In this document: in pieces, positions 45,849 through 55,331 of the stretch | Layout of the letters: every line of letters begins with the position of its first letter | How positions within the stretch are numbered: position 1 is the first letter of the stretch | NCBI GenBank assembly: GCA_002483145.1 | Contig: DLHJ01000013.1 | Span: 62,001-126,000 of the forward strand | Source: Cellvibrio sp. UBA7671 | GTDB taxonomy: Bacteria > Pseudomonadota > Gammaproteobacteria > Pseudomonadales > Cellvibrionaceae | DNA: 64,000 nt | Reading direction: 5' to 3' | Made by a program: the position numbers and the translations under genes | The notes under the pieces: generated by a model | The model's input: the letters and a program-made list of their open reading frames with translations, nothing else | Told to the model about the DNA's origin: nothing | Databases searched by the model: none

Positions 45849-47234
45849 TCAGGTTTTTAATTTTTCCAGTCGGCGATAAAACGCACTGCGGCTAAACCCG
45901 AGTGAGTCGGCCGCTTTAACTGCATCGCCATTAAAATAGGCCAGCCGCTGCGCAATAATGTCCATTTCGATTTCTTCCATAACCCGCAAATCCTGCGTTG
46001 CAGATTGATTTTGCATTGGAGTTGCCACGAGTGTTTGTTCCGCATTAGCTAAACCAAGATCATGCATATGAATACGCTCACCTTTACACAAAATCTGCGC
46101 GCGTTCCATGACATGGCCCAGCTCGCGCACATTGCCCGGCCATGGATAAGCTTTCAGTGCAGCTTCCGCCTCCGGTGCTATAGCCAGCGGCGCGCGCGCA
46201 TACTTTGTTGCGGCCTTGGCGAGAAATGCAGTGGCCAGCGGAATAATATCCTCAACGCGTTTGCGCAGGGGCGGGATTTCTATTTCAACGGTATTGATAC
46301 GATAGAGCAAATCTTTGCGGAATTTCCCTTCGCTGACTGCTGCGTTTAAATCGCAATTGGTGGCAGTGATTAAACGGAAATTGGTGTGTTGGGTTTTACT
46401 GGAACCGACTTTTTCAAATTGTTTTTCTTCCAATACCCGCAACAATTTTCCCTGCTGTGAATAGGGCGTGTTGGCGATTTCATCGAGAAATAAAGTACCT
46501 TCATCGGCCAATTCAAAACGGCCAATGCGGGTGGTTTTGGCATCGGTAAATGAACCTTTTACATGGCCAAACATTTCGCTTTCAAACAGCGATTCAGTTA
46601 CCGCGCCCATATTTACCGAAATCAGCGCTGCATCACTGCGCCCGGAGAGTTGATGCAGGTAGCGTGCAAACAAACTTTTACCAGTGCCATTTTCACCGGT
46701 GAAGATAACACTGGCATCGCTGCCTGCCACATGCTGGATAGTATTCAGCACATTCATGGTGAGTGCAGACCTGGCCACTATCGCACCATTGAGATTGGCC
46801 TCTTCACGCAGCAATTGATTTTGTTGCAACAATTTTTGCGTTTGTTTTTCGGCATCGGCCAATTTGCTTTGGTTATTGATAATGGTCAGCAGCCGATCAT
46901 TTCCCCAGGGCTTCTGGATAAAATCATTGGCACCTTTTTTTATAGCACTGACCGCGACTTCAATCGTGCCCCAACCGGTCATTACTACAATTGGTACCAG
47001 CTCATCCAGCGCGCGAATGGCGCAGATCAGTTTCAACCCTTCATCGCCCGAGGTGGTATCAGCTGAGTAATTTAAATCCATCAAAATACAGCGAATGTCT
47101 TCGTGGCTAAGCACCGCCAGCGCCTGCTCCGGTGAGCTGGTCGCAATAGGTGCAAAACCTTCCGAGCGCAACAACATAGTTAATGCGGAAAGAATGCCCT
47201 CGTCATCATCGACTACCAGAATTGTTTTTTTCAT
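45849..47234 (-). CDS. Sigma54-dependent response regulator of ABC export operon
   Basis: The 461-residue protein has a receiver (Asp in CILMDLNYS), an AAA+ domain (Walker A GENGTGKS, Walker B LFLDEIAN, PWPGNVRELGHV) and a Fis-type HTH (ADSLGFSRSAFYRRLEKL). The sigma54-contact loop reads GSFTDA instead of the canonical GAFTGA, a variant of some AtoC-like regulators. It lies between a TPR gene and its kinase and presumably drives the export operon from a sigma54 promoter upstream of the HlyD gene. Confidence 0.94.
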   Translation of the reverse strand: MKKTILVVDDDEGILSALTMLLRSEGFAPIATSSPEQALAVLSHEDIRCILMDLNYSADTTSGDEGLKLICAIRALDELVPIVVMTGWGTIEVAVSAIKKGANDFIQKPWGNDRLLTIINNQSKLADAEKQTQKLLQQNQLLREEANLNGAIVARSALTMNVLNTIQHVAGSDASVIFTGENGTGKSLFARYLHQLSGRSDAALISVNMGAVTESLFESEMFGHVKGSFTDAKTTRIGRFELADEGTLFLDEIANTPYSQQGKLLRVLEEKQFEKVGSSKTQHTNFRLITATNCDLNAAVSEGKFRKDLLYRINTVEIEIPPLRKRVEDIIPLATAFLAKAATKYARAPLAIAPEAEAALKAYPWPGNVRELGHVMERAQILCKGERIHMHDLGLANAEQTLVATPMQNQSATQDLRVMEEIEMDIIAQRLAYFNGDAVKAADSLGFSRSAFYRRLEKLKT

Positions 47235-47264
47235 TGGGTTCCCGGTTTTTTAACAAGGGTTGTA

Positions 47265-48314
47265 TTAGTGCGCTTTTATACCCGCTTCAAAGCGTTTGGT
47301 AAATTCGGGATTTTTCTTATAGTCTTCAGCTTGAATTTGTTTAACCAGCTGCGCGTATTTATCATTATTGCCATTGGCTTTGTAAGCTTGTGCCAGACTC
47401 CAGCTTGACCAAAAATAATGCTGATCATGCGGGTTGTTGTTTTTCTGTTTATATTCTTCCATTAATTCAATGCTGCGCCGGATATGCTGCTTTTCAGCCA
47501 ATAGAATTTCCCCTAGCTGCAACAGGCTGTCGTTAACATACCATTTGTTTTCCAATGTTGTAGGTTTGTTGCGCAGCGACTCATACAAGGGCATGGCATG
47601 CGCCAGCTGTTTTTTGTCCCGATAAAAACGCGCCAGCTCATATTGATTGCGTGCCGATTGAAATTGTTGTTGGCTTAACTTATCTGCCAATGCCATAGCG
47701 GCATCAGATTTTCCCTCTTTCTCTAATAGAAATACACGATAGATATTGGCATCTTCGGGTGAGAGTTTATCCAGACGCGCCAGCAATTCATCGCCCTTTT
47801 TACTGGAGCCGCCGGCAAAACCGGGCGCTTCAAAATAAAAGCGCATGGCGGACACCAGAGCATGGGTATTTTCAGGGAATTGATTTACCGCCGCCTCATA
47901 TTGCGCAATACATTTTTTCGCTAAACCCAACGCCGAAAACATAGACGACTGCTGCGCCTGATTGCAATAAATATCGCCGGATAAAACTATTTCTTCTGCC
48001 GTATTTGGCTCTTGGGTGAGAGCCGCTTCAATATGTTCAACTGCTATTTCAATTTTGCCCGTGTCTACCGCAATTCTACTCAAGTAAATCAGTGAATCAT
48101 TTTTTTGCACCGGATTGGCTAGCTGTTGGCTGAAATAATCTTCTGCCTCCTGATAGCGCCCCTGTGTGAAAGCGACTACGCCGGGATTTTCTGTTGCGCC
48201 CGTGGCGCTGTCATTAGCTTGTACATACTTGGTGCCTGAGATGCTTAGCACCACTAACAGTAGATGCGCCGACATTAAGCGACAAAAACTTTGAAATACA
48301 TCTTGTTGTTTCAT
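47265..48314 (-). CDS. Secreted tetratricopeptide-repeat protein
   Basis: The 349-residue protein has a signal peptide (about 10-33) and several TPR units: QGRYQEAEDYFSQ, KIEIAVEHIEAALTQ, KSDAAMALADKLSQ, AYKANGNNDKYAQLV. It would be a periplasmic scaffold. It sits between the permease and the sigma54 regulator in the export operon, so it may bind the exported product or tune the sensor. The start at 48314 (MKQQDVF) is preferred over a longer reading without a signal. Confidence 0.8.
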   Translation of the reverse strand: MKQQDVFQSFCRLMSAHLLLVVLSISGTKYVQANDSATGATENPGVVAFTQGRYQEAEDYFSQQLANPVQKNDSLIYLSRIAVDTGKIEIAVEHIEAALTQEPNTAEEIVLSGDIYCNQAQQSSMFSALGLAKKCIAQYEAAVNQFPENTHALVSAMRFYFEAPGFAGGSSKKGDELLARLDKLSPEDANIYRVFLLEKEGKSDAAMALADKLSQQQFQSARNQYELARFYRDKKQLAHAMPLYESLRNKPTTLENKWYVNDSLLQLGEILLAEKQHIRRSIELMEEYKQKNNNPHDQHYFWSSWSLAQAYKANGNNDKYAQLVKQIQAEDYKKNPEFTKRFEAGIKAH

Positions 48315-48406
48315 TGTGACGTTATTCCTTTGCTGTGATAGTAAAAACGCGGCTACTGGGACATTTCTTTGCCTGATTGATTCACCTGCACACAAAAATA
48401 TTTACC

Positions 48407-50839
48407 TTATTCATAACGCAATGCATCACTTGGCTCTAATTGCAGCGCGCGTTGGGTGGGAACATAAGTCGCCGTTATCACTACACCGGCAACAACACTC
48501 ACCATAATTGTTGTAACCAGGATTAAATCTGCTGCAGCGATACCGATTACATGTGCCATGGCAAACGCCATGGCACAACCTGCAGCAGCACCCGGTATGC
48601 CGCCCCACAATAATTGTTTGCCGCCCGTCCATAAAAATTGCCGTGTGATTTGTTCGTCCTGCGCGCCCAGTGCGCGTTTTACGCCAATCTCTTGCGTGCG
48701 CTGGCTAATGGTGTTGGACATAACACCGTAAATTCCCGTTGCCGCAAGAACCACTGCCGCCAATCCAAAGATCATAAAAATCGTGCTGATAAAACGTATA
48801 GGCGCGCCATTGCGTTTCTTTTTGGTGGCGTAGTCTTCAATCTGGAACAGCGGCAATTCGGGGTCAATTGCGGCCACGGCATTGCGCAGTGTGCGCACAG
48901 CGCTGGCGCGATCGGTTTTCATTTCTACGGCGATAGTGAAATCACTTTTTGGTGTCTGGCTAAATGGCCGGAATACCGTCGGCATTTTTCCCGATGCGTT
49001 ATTGGCATCGCCATAGAGTGTGTGATTCACCACACCAATAATAGTTAGCCATTGGTCAGCATGCCCGACGGCATCCACTACCCGCAGGCGTTTACCGAGC
49101 GCGGAATCATTGGGAAAATGTGCGGCAGCAAAACTGTCGGTGACAATGACTGATTTTTTTTCCAGGCCTTCATCGCTGTTATCAAAATAGCGCCCCGCTT
49201 TTAATTCCACACCGAGCTTGGCAAGTGTACCGGGCGTAACCATAATGTAATTTACTTTTGGATAGGCATTATTCTGCACCTGCGAATATTCTTTTCCCTC
49301 CAGTGCGATGCGCGGAGTCCAACCCCAGTCGGCGGGAAACATAGACGCAATCATCACTTTGCCAATGCCAGGGCTGTTTTCCAATTGCGCTACCAAGGCA
49401 TTAATAAATTGGATTTTTTGCTCAGGTGTTTGGTACTGAACCTCTCTAAGCAAGGTGCGCGCCGTGAGCAGGTTATCGCTCTTCACACCAAAATCGGCGA
49501 AGGTAGCGCGGTAGGCACCCACCACCATAGTGGCTGCGGCAATCAATATCGTCATGGATAAAAAAATTTCACTGATCACCAATATCCGGTTGAGGCGGCC
49601 CGATTTTTTCCCTAGTGCACCGCGCGTTCCATCGCGCAATACTGCATTAAAATCGGCGCCGGAATTTTTCCACGCCGGCAATAATCCGGTGGCTAGAATG
49701 GTCGCCAGCACAAAACCGAAAAATATTTTTAGCGTGAAAGCATCTATCCCAAAGTGCCACCAAAATGCGGGCTTATCGGTAAAAAACGTCTCTACTGTTG
49801 CAGCGGCCACTTCCAACCCCCAAGCCATCACCAGCAAACCGATCAAGCCACCGAGGCTGCAGATAATGGCGCTCTCCCACAACATTTGGCTGATTAACCG
49901 CCCGCGCGGTGCGCCCAGTGCAACGCGAATGGCCGTTTCTTTATTGCGCTCTATCGCACGCGAATACAACAGGTTGCCCACATTAATGGAGGCCAACAGC
50001 AAAATTAAGATGGCCGCAATTTGCATGGAGTAAACCACTTCAATCCCATCGCGCTCGGCGCCGCGTTGGAATGCATTGATAAAAACGCCCAGGCCTTTAT
50101 TGGTTTCGGGGTGGCGCACCGCAATGCGCTGCATAATCATATCCAGCTGGCGATTAATATCGTCCTGCGAAACATTTTTTTGCAGCAGTGCAATTGCATT
50201 CAGTTTATCGCCTTTACCGCGCGCAATTGCATTGGGGTCAAGGCGCAGTGGCAGCCAAAGATCAGTGTTATCAGGAAACCAATAACCCTGCGGCATCACA
50301 GCAATTACTTTGTGGGTTTTACCGTCGATACGCAGTGTTTGGTCAATAATATTTTCATCGCCGCCAAACTGCGTGCGCCAGACTTCATAGCCTATTACCA
50401 CTACATCTTCCGCACCTTGCTGATTATCCTGCGTATTAAACTCGCGCCCGAACAGTGGCGCAGTGCGCGACAATTGAAAAATACTGGGGTCGGTTTTTGC
50501 CGCGCGATAACGCCGTGCACCATCGCGCCCGATTGCGTTGACATTCATTTCTTTGTAAGCGCCAAATAATTCCACGCCCTTTAAATTGGATGCGATCTCG
50601 GCGTAATCGTGCAGGTCAACACCATCACTGGACTCAACACCATCCTGGGTGATGTGAAAGCGCACCAACCGATCGCTGTCTTTAAAGGGCAGGTCTTTAA
50701 ATAACATGGTGTTGAACATGGAAAATAAAAACACACTTAAACCCACACCCACCGCCATCACCAATGTGGTTAATAACGTGAAGCCTGGTTTTTTTGCCAA
50801 TAGCCGCAGTGCATATTGGATATCCTTAATCATTGTCAT
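48407..50839 (-). CDS. ABC transporter permease, MacB/FtsX type with duplicated FtsX domain
   Basis: The 810-residue protein has four plus four membrane segments: an N-terminal helix (about 18-40), a periplasmic MacB-like core (about 45-270), an FtsX domain (about 275-380), a second helix near 420, a second periplasmic core and an FtsX domain (about 690-810, ending QRALQLEPSDALRYE). The layout fits the duplicated orphan permease (ADOP) family. It lies 3 bp after the ATPase gene, and together they form the mechanotransmission pump. Confidence 0.93.
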   Translation of the reverse strand: MTMIKDIQYALRLLAKKPGFTLLTTLVMAVGVGLSVFLFSMFNTMLFKDLPFKDSDRLVRFHITQDGVESSDGVDLHDYAEIASNLKGVELFGAYKEMNVNAIGRDGARRYRAAKTDPSIFQLSRTAPLFGREFNTQDNQQGAEDVVVIGYEVWRTQFGGDENIIDQTLRIDGKTHKVIAVMPQGYWFPDNTDLWLPLRLDPNAIARGKGDKLNAIALLQKNVSQDDINRQLDMIMQRIAVRHPETNKGLGVFINAFQRGAERDGIEVVYSMQIAAILILLLASINVGNLLYSRAIERNKETAIRVALGAPRGRLISQMLWESAIICSLGGLIGLLVMAWGLEVAAATVETFFTDKPAFWWHFGIDAFTLKIFFGFVLATILATGLLPAWKNSGADFNAVLRDGTRGALGKKSGRLNRILVISEIFLSMTILIAAATMVVGAYRATFADFGVKSDNLLTARTLLREVQYQTPEQKIQFINALVAQLENSPGIGKVMIASMFPADWGWTPRIALEGKEYSQVQNNAYPKVNYIMVTPGTLAKLGVELKAGRYFDNSDEGLEKKSVIVTDSFAAAHFPNDSALGKRLRVVDAVGHADQWLTIIGVVNHTLYGDANNASGKMPTVFRPFSQTPKSDFTIAVEMKTDRASAVRTLRNAVAAIDPELPLFQIEDYATKKKRNGAPIRFISTIFMIFGLAAVVLAATGIYGVMSNTISQRTQEIGVKRALGAQDEQITRQFLWTGGKQLLWGGIPGAAAGCAMAFAMAHVIGIAAADLILVTTIMVSVVAGVVITATYVPTQRALQLEPSDALRYE

Positions 50840-50841
50840 GA

Positions 50842-51546
50842 TCAGACCTGCCCGCGTTTTACAGTTTTGTCGGACACCACACGTCCATCGAGCACATCAA
50901 TTTTGCGCTGGCTGCGCTCGGCCGAGCGCGGGTCGTGGGTGACCATACAAATGGTCGCTCCTTCCGCGTGTAATTTATCGAGCAGATCCATCACTGCCTC
51001 GGCATTTTTGGTATCCAGGTTTCCGGTGGGTTCGTCGGCCAACAAAATAGAAGGGCGCCCGGCGATAGCGCGCGCAACCGCGACGCGCTGTTGTTGCCCG
51101 CCCGATAATTGCGCGGGATAGTGTTTGCTGCGGTGCGCCATATCCACTTTTGCCAGCGCCTCTTTCACCAATTGTTTGCGCTGGGTTTTATTCAGATCGC
51201 TGCGATAGGTAAGTGGCAGCTCTACATTTTCTTCTACATCCAAATCGCTGATTAAATTAAACGATTGGAAAATAAAACCAATTTCCTGATTGCGGATACG
51301 TGCCCGCTCGCGCTTGGGAATATTGGATACATCCTGGTTGGCAAGTTTATATTTTCCGCTGCTCGCGGTATCCAATAACCCCAGCAGCGACAGCAGTGTC
51401 GATTTACCGCAACCGGAAGGCCCGGAGATAGACACGTACTCGCCTTTATTAATGGTCAGCGAAATATCGCTCAGCGCATGGGTTGCCACTGCTTCAGTCA
51501 AAAATATTTTTTGCAGGTTTTCCAAAGTGATCAAGGTGTTATTCAT
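50842..51546 (-). CDS. ABC transporter ATPase, MacB/LolD type
   Basis: The 234-residue ATPase has Walker A GPSGCGKST, Q-loop FIFQSFNLI, signature LSGGQQQRVAVARA, Walker B ILLADEPTGNLD and the H-loop VTHDPR. It starts at 51546 (MNNTLITLEN); the longer frame upstream is not family-like. The start overlaps the acyltransferase stop by 8 bp and the permease follows after 2 bp, so the three are co-translated. Confidence 0.95.
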   Translation of the reverse strand: MNNTLITLENLQKIFLTEAVATHALSDISLTINKGEYVSISGPSGCGKSTLLSLLGLLDTASSGKYKLANQDVSNIPKRERARIRNQEIGFIFQSFNLISDLDVEENVELPLTYRSDLNKTQRKQLVKEALAKVDMAHRSKHYPAQLSGGQQQRVAVARAIAGRPSILLADEPTGNLDTKNAEAVMDLLDKLHAEGATICMVTHDPRSAERSQRKIDVLDGRVVSDKTVKRGQV

Positions 51547-52816
51547 GGCTGGTGCCCGCCGGTAAATTTGAAGGAATTGAAAGAGGATCAGTATTGCCTT
51601 TTGACGTCTGCTTATGGTTGTTACTCTGGCCGGATACCAGCCATTTGCGCCGCAGCTTACGCGCCATGGGTTTTTCAATCAGATAGGTGCTGATAATGCC
51701 CAGTGCAATAGCGCCCACCAATGCCCAGAAAAATTGATGCTGGCCCGCCTCGGGATTAAACATAATAAAGGCGCCGCACATCATCAACACAAAATTTTGC
51801 CAGATAAAAATGGAAAAGCCGGTCTTTCCGAGAAAGCCCGTACCGGGCAAGGAAAACAACCGCGCAGCAATTCCCCTTCCGCGCGCTAGATCGACAATAA
51901 TGACCATATAGAGCGGCATCATCAGCCCGTGGCGCAAGAAAAATTTAAACGGCTCCTCAATCTGTTGGGCGCATGCAAAAATGACCACGGCCAGTAATGC
52001 CAGGTCACCCCATGCGAACCAGCCCCCTGAAGCAGGAGCACTCGCATTAGCGGCGCGCGAAAAATTAAATACTCTGGTCAACAAAATACCGGCAATAAAA
52101 TGCGCTAACCAAAATAGCGGAGTAGAACCAATAAAAATTTTCCAAAATTGCGGCGCCTCGGTGCCAGCGGGAAAATACAACGCGTAAATACCGGTAGGTA
52201 GTAGCGAAATAAACGGCAATGCACACAAGAGTTGAATGGATGCACGACGCGATAATGTTGCCAACCGGGGTAACAGAAATGGCATAACGGCGTAGAGAAA
52301 TACCAGTGCCGAAATCGTCCAGGATGGCCACGACCAAATGGGCACAAAATCCGGATACCATGCCTGTGTCAAGGTCAGTGTCGTAAGGCCGCTGGCCACC
52401 AATAACCACGGGCTAGTACCTAGCGATAGTTGATAGGCCGTTGTCATAAGCAAGGTAATCAACATCAGTATTAAATGAATGGGATAAATGCGGGTCGCGC
52501 GCGCCAACCAAAATGTTTTTTTGGGAATACTCAATTGCCCGTCCTCGCCCCAATACAAATAAGCAAGGATAAATCCCGAGAGCAAAAAGAAAAAACTGGT
52601 CGACATCCAGCCATTGGCTATGGCAGTAAATAGCGGCGCGGGTAAATCATTCATACCGCGCAGCAAGTTTTCCATACCCGGTTCTTTTTTCATATCAAAC
52701 AGAACCCAGAGATGAAAACAAAAAATATGGAGGATCGCTACAAAGCGTATACCTGTGAGCGCAGGCAGATGGCGCCCGTGCTGTTTCGGACGAATATCAA
52801 GGGGGTTGCTGGTCAT
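51539..52816 (-). CDS. Membrane acyltransferase, OafA/YrhL (acyltransferase 3) family
   Basis: The 425-residue, ten-helix membrane protein has the AT3 signature LPALTGIRFVAILHIFCFH, with the catalytic-type His, and LLSGFILAYLYWGED and LARATRIYPIH. Such enzymes acetylate or succinylate glycans, lipids or antibiotics using cytoplasmic acyl-CoA. Its position between the adaptor and the ATPase of an export operon is unusual and suggests the exported molecule is acylated. The tail (from about 400) is polar and may face the cytoplasm. Confidence 0.9.
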   Translation of the reverse strand: MTSNPLDIRPKQHGRHLPALTGIRFVAILHIFCFHLWVLFDMKKEPGMENLLRGMNDLPAPLFTAIANGWMSTSFFFLLSGFILAYLYWGEDGQLSIPKKTFWLARATRIYPIHLILMLITLLMTTAYQLSLGTSPWLLVASGLTTLTLTQAWYPDFVPIWSWPSWTISALVFLYAVMPFLLPRLATLSRRASIQLLCALPFISLLPTGIYALYFPAGTEAPQFWKIFIGSTPLFWLAHFIAGILLTRVFNFSRAANASAPASGGWFAWGDLALLAVVIFACAQQIEEPFKFFLRHGLMMPLYMVIIVDLARGRGIAARLFSLPGTGFLGKTGFSIFIWQNFVLMMCGAFIMFNPEAGQHQFFWALVGAIALGIISTYLIEKPMARKLRRKWLVSGQSNNHKQTSKGNTDPLSIPSNLPAGTSHE

Positions 52817-52856
52817 ATTTAACTTCCTTTAAATAAATGGAACCGGTTTTTATCGA

Positions 52857-54107
52857 TTAATTAATACGCAATTTTTCGTAACTGCTGAAGCGGGTGGGAT
52901 CAGAAATAATAATGTTATCGCCCGGCAAGAGGCCTTCAATAATTTCAATATGGTTTGCAGACCCCTGCCCGAGGCGTACGGCAACCCGCTCAAAAAAATG
53001 ACCGTCGTTGCTTAATTTATAGAGCAGGGTTTTGCTTTGGCTTTGCACAAAGAGCGGGCGCGCAACGTAAAGGGTATCGGCAATTTCAGTAATTTTTATT
53101 TCGCCATCGACACTCAAATCAGGTCGTGCGTCATCGGGCAGGGCTTGCGTCAAAACCACATCCACTTGCACGTTGCCATTGATAACCGCTGGGTCAACGC
53201 GCGCAACCTGGCCTTCAATTTTATTGTTGCGGGTATCGATAATAACGCGCTGCCCCAGCGCTACTTCGCGAATATTTAGCTCGGGGATTTGCAGCTCGGC
53301 AATCAGCGAATCTTGCTGCGCCAGCTTGGCAATATTATCGCCCATCATTACCCGCTGGCCGGACACCAGTGGCAATTCCAACACAACGCTGTCCATACTC
53401 GCTTCAATGCGTAAATCATTTACCTGCTGCTGGATAATCGCCACGCGCTGTTTGTGTTGGTTCAAACGCGCCTTGTGCGCATTGCGCTGCGCAATTAACG
53501 ACTCTTCCATTTTTCCGAGCTGTTGTTGGTGCGTGTGCAAACGCTGTTGGGATTGATCCATGGCGAGGCGGGTGCGGTTGTAATCCAAACGCGATACAGC
53601 GCCGGTTTTAATCAGATCAGCGCGCGCCGTAAACTCCAGCTGGCTGGTTTCATAATCGAGTTGTGCATTGAGCAGATCGGATTTTTGTTGTTGCAGGCTG
53701 GATGCCAAGGCAACATCGGCTGCGGTAAGCTCTGCTTCCAGCGCCGCTAATTCCCATTGCGCTTCCGCGAGTTGCTGAATCAATCGTGGATTATTTAACT
53801 CCACAATCAAATCACCTTTTTTCACGCTGTGCCCGGGTTTCACTGCACGTTTTACCAGTGTGCCTTCCACACTCGCCGAGAGCCACTCGATGTTGTCTGG
53901 CACCAACACACCCGTGCCGCGCACCGACACGGTAAATTTTCCGCGTTTGACTTCATCAAACACCAGGGTATTGGCATCGACACTCATATCGGCCTGAGCG
54001 AGATACCACAAATAGTAAATGGCAGAGATAACAATCAGCGCCGCTAACGCCAGTAGCAAATTGCGTTTACGCAGGCGCGGCTTTTTTCGCTCGATACTGA
54101 CGTCCAT
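52857..54107 (-). CDS. HlyD/MacA-like periplasmic adaptor protein
   Basis: The 416-residue protein has an N-terminal anchor (about 16-37), a split lipoyl half (GTLVKRAVKPGHSVKKGDLIVELNN), a long coiled-coil hairpin (about 120-225), a second lipoyl half and beta-barrel domains. It links an inner-membrane ABC pump to an outer-membrane channel, which is not encoded nearby. It is the first gene of the export operon, 41 bp before the acyltransferase gene. Confidence 0.93.
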   Translation of the reverse strand: MDVSIERKKPRLRKRNLLLALAALIVISAIYYLWYLAQADMSVDANTLVFDEVKRGKFTVSVRGTGVLVPDNIEWLSASVEGTLVKRAVKPGHSVKKGDLIVELNNPRLIQQLAEAQWELAALEAELTAADVALASSLQQQKSDLLNAQLDYETSQLEFTARADLIKTGAVSRLDYNRTRLAMDQSQQRLHTHQQQLGKMEESLIAQRNAHKARLNQHKQRVAIIQQQVNDLRIEASMDSVVLELPLVSGQRVMMGDNIAKLAQQDSLIAELQIPELNIREVALGQRVIIDTRNNKIEGQVARVDPAVINGNVQVDVVLTQALPDDARPDLSVDGEIKITEIADTLYVARPLFVQSQSKTLLYKLSNDGHFFERVAVRLGQGSANHIEIIEGLLPGDNIIISDPTRFSSYEKLRIN

Positions 54108-54209
54108 TGCTGTTCCGTTTCTAATATTGATAAAACGGATAGAGCAGCTTCCATGCCATTTTTTAAGTGACTGTTTTTTCTACATTATTTATTTTTTGTC
54201 GCGGAGCAA

Positions 54210-54256
54210 TCCCGAAATCGGGAGGCGAGCCTGTAACACCAATCCCGATTTCGGGA
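54210..54256. repeat. Double palindrome forming a 14-bp stem
   Basis: Two 14-mers, TCCCGAAATCGGGA (54210-54223) and TCCCGATTTCGGGA (54243-54256), are inverted copies of each other across 19 nt, and each is itself nearly palindromic, so the region can fold two ways. It lies between the YdjM-like gene's 3' end and the HlyD gene's start, and no T-run follows. Confidence 0.6.
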
Positions 54257-54292
54257 CTCGGAATCATTCAAATGAACGATATAAAAAATATG

Positions 54293-55330
54293 TTATTTAC
54301 TTCCTAAAAATTCCACGAGTGATTGATCAGTTTTACCTAACAACCGTTGTGGAAACCATTGCAAACTCTGCTCGCTCTTAATGGCAGGAATACGTTGTTC
54401 AGGTGTGATAAAAATTATTCTTTCATTATTTTTATCGATGCTGTGTTTGGCAACATCAAAGGTAAAGGTGTAATAGGGTTCAACCCCCATGCGTAAATCC
54501 GCGATACTGATCACCCCGTTTTGTTGTTCCATTTTGAAATAACCGTGACTAAACCAGGCGATGCGGTTAACTTCCCAATTGCTCCTGACCACTTGGTAAA
54601 TTTCCTGACCACGTGGGTATTCCACAAAACGGATTCCGGTATCGCTATCGAGCAGCGAATAAAAACCTTCGGCATAGCCTTTGGGGGTAATAGCCACAAC
54701 ACGCCATAACAAACTATTAAAAGGCGCTGCTGTCACCAGTCGTTGTTGCACTGACAAACCTTGCGCTGCGAGGGATTTATCGGCGAGCGTGCCAACATAA
54801 AATTGCATCGCAAGACCCCACAGTAAATACACACTGCTAGCTGCAAGGCCAAATGTGTTCCAGCGCAATCCGGCTAGTTGTTTGCGCGCAAGCGCTATGC
54901 CCGTGCCGATTAACAGCGGTAAGGTATAGAGCGGATCGATGACAAATACGCTGCCAATCCCAAAGGGATAATCACTAAACGGCAGTGCGAGTTGGGTGCC
55001 GTAAATCGTCATGGTATCAAGTAGCGGGTGAGTAACTAGTACCAGCCATACGGCGAGCCACCAGTATTTAAATAAATGCATTTCACGCGCGAGCTTCGCG
55101 GTAATCCATGCAAACAAAGGCGCGACCAAGGTGAGGTAAAACAGCGCGTGGCTTTCTGTGCGATGTAGTGTCATATCGCGTATTGGATCGCCGTGATTAA
55201 TCAGCACATCCAGATCGGGCAAGGTGCCGACTACCGCGCCCATGACTGCCGCTTTCCAGAGCGCTGTTTTGCGCCCCATCACCGCAACACCAACAGCGGC
55301 ACCTAGCGCAATTTGTGAAAGTGAGTCCAT
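54293..55330 (-). CDS. YdjM-like membrane metal-dependent hydrolase (DUF457)
   Basis: The 345-residue protein has MDSLSQIALGAAVG at the start, then GTLPDLDVLINHGD and HRTESHALFY with the conserved Asp/His residues of the family, HPLLDTMTIYGTQ and several membrane helices. E. coli YdjM is a LexA-regulated inner-membrane protein of this group. The chemistry is unproven. It begins 1 bp after the recQ stop, so the two share a transcript. Confidence 0.9.
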   Translation of the reverse strand: MDSLSQIALGAAVGVAVMGRKTALWKAAVMGAVVGTLPDLDVLINHGDPIRDMTLHRTESHALFYLTLVAPLFAWITAKLAREMHLFKYWWLAVWLVLVTHPLLDTMTIYGTQLALPFSDYPFGIGSVFVIDPLYTLPLLIGTGIALARKQLAGLRWNTFGLAASSVYLLWGLAMQFYVGTLADKSLAAQGLSVQQRLVTAAPFNSLLWRVVAITPKGYAEGFYSLLDSDTGIRFVEYPRGQEIYQVVRSNWEVNRIAWFSHGYFKMEQQNGVISIADLRMGVEPYYTFTFDVAKHSIDKNNERIIFITPEQRIPAIKSEQSLQWFPQRLLGKTDQSLVEFLGSK

Positions 55331-55331
55331 T

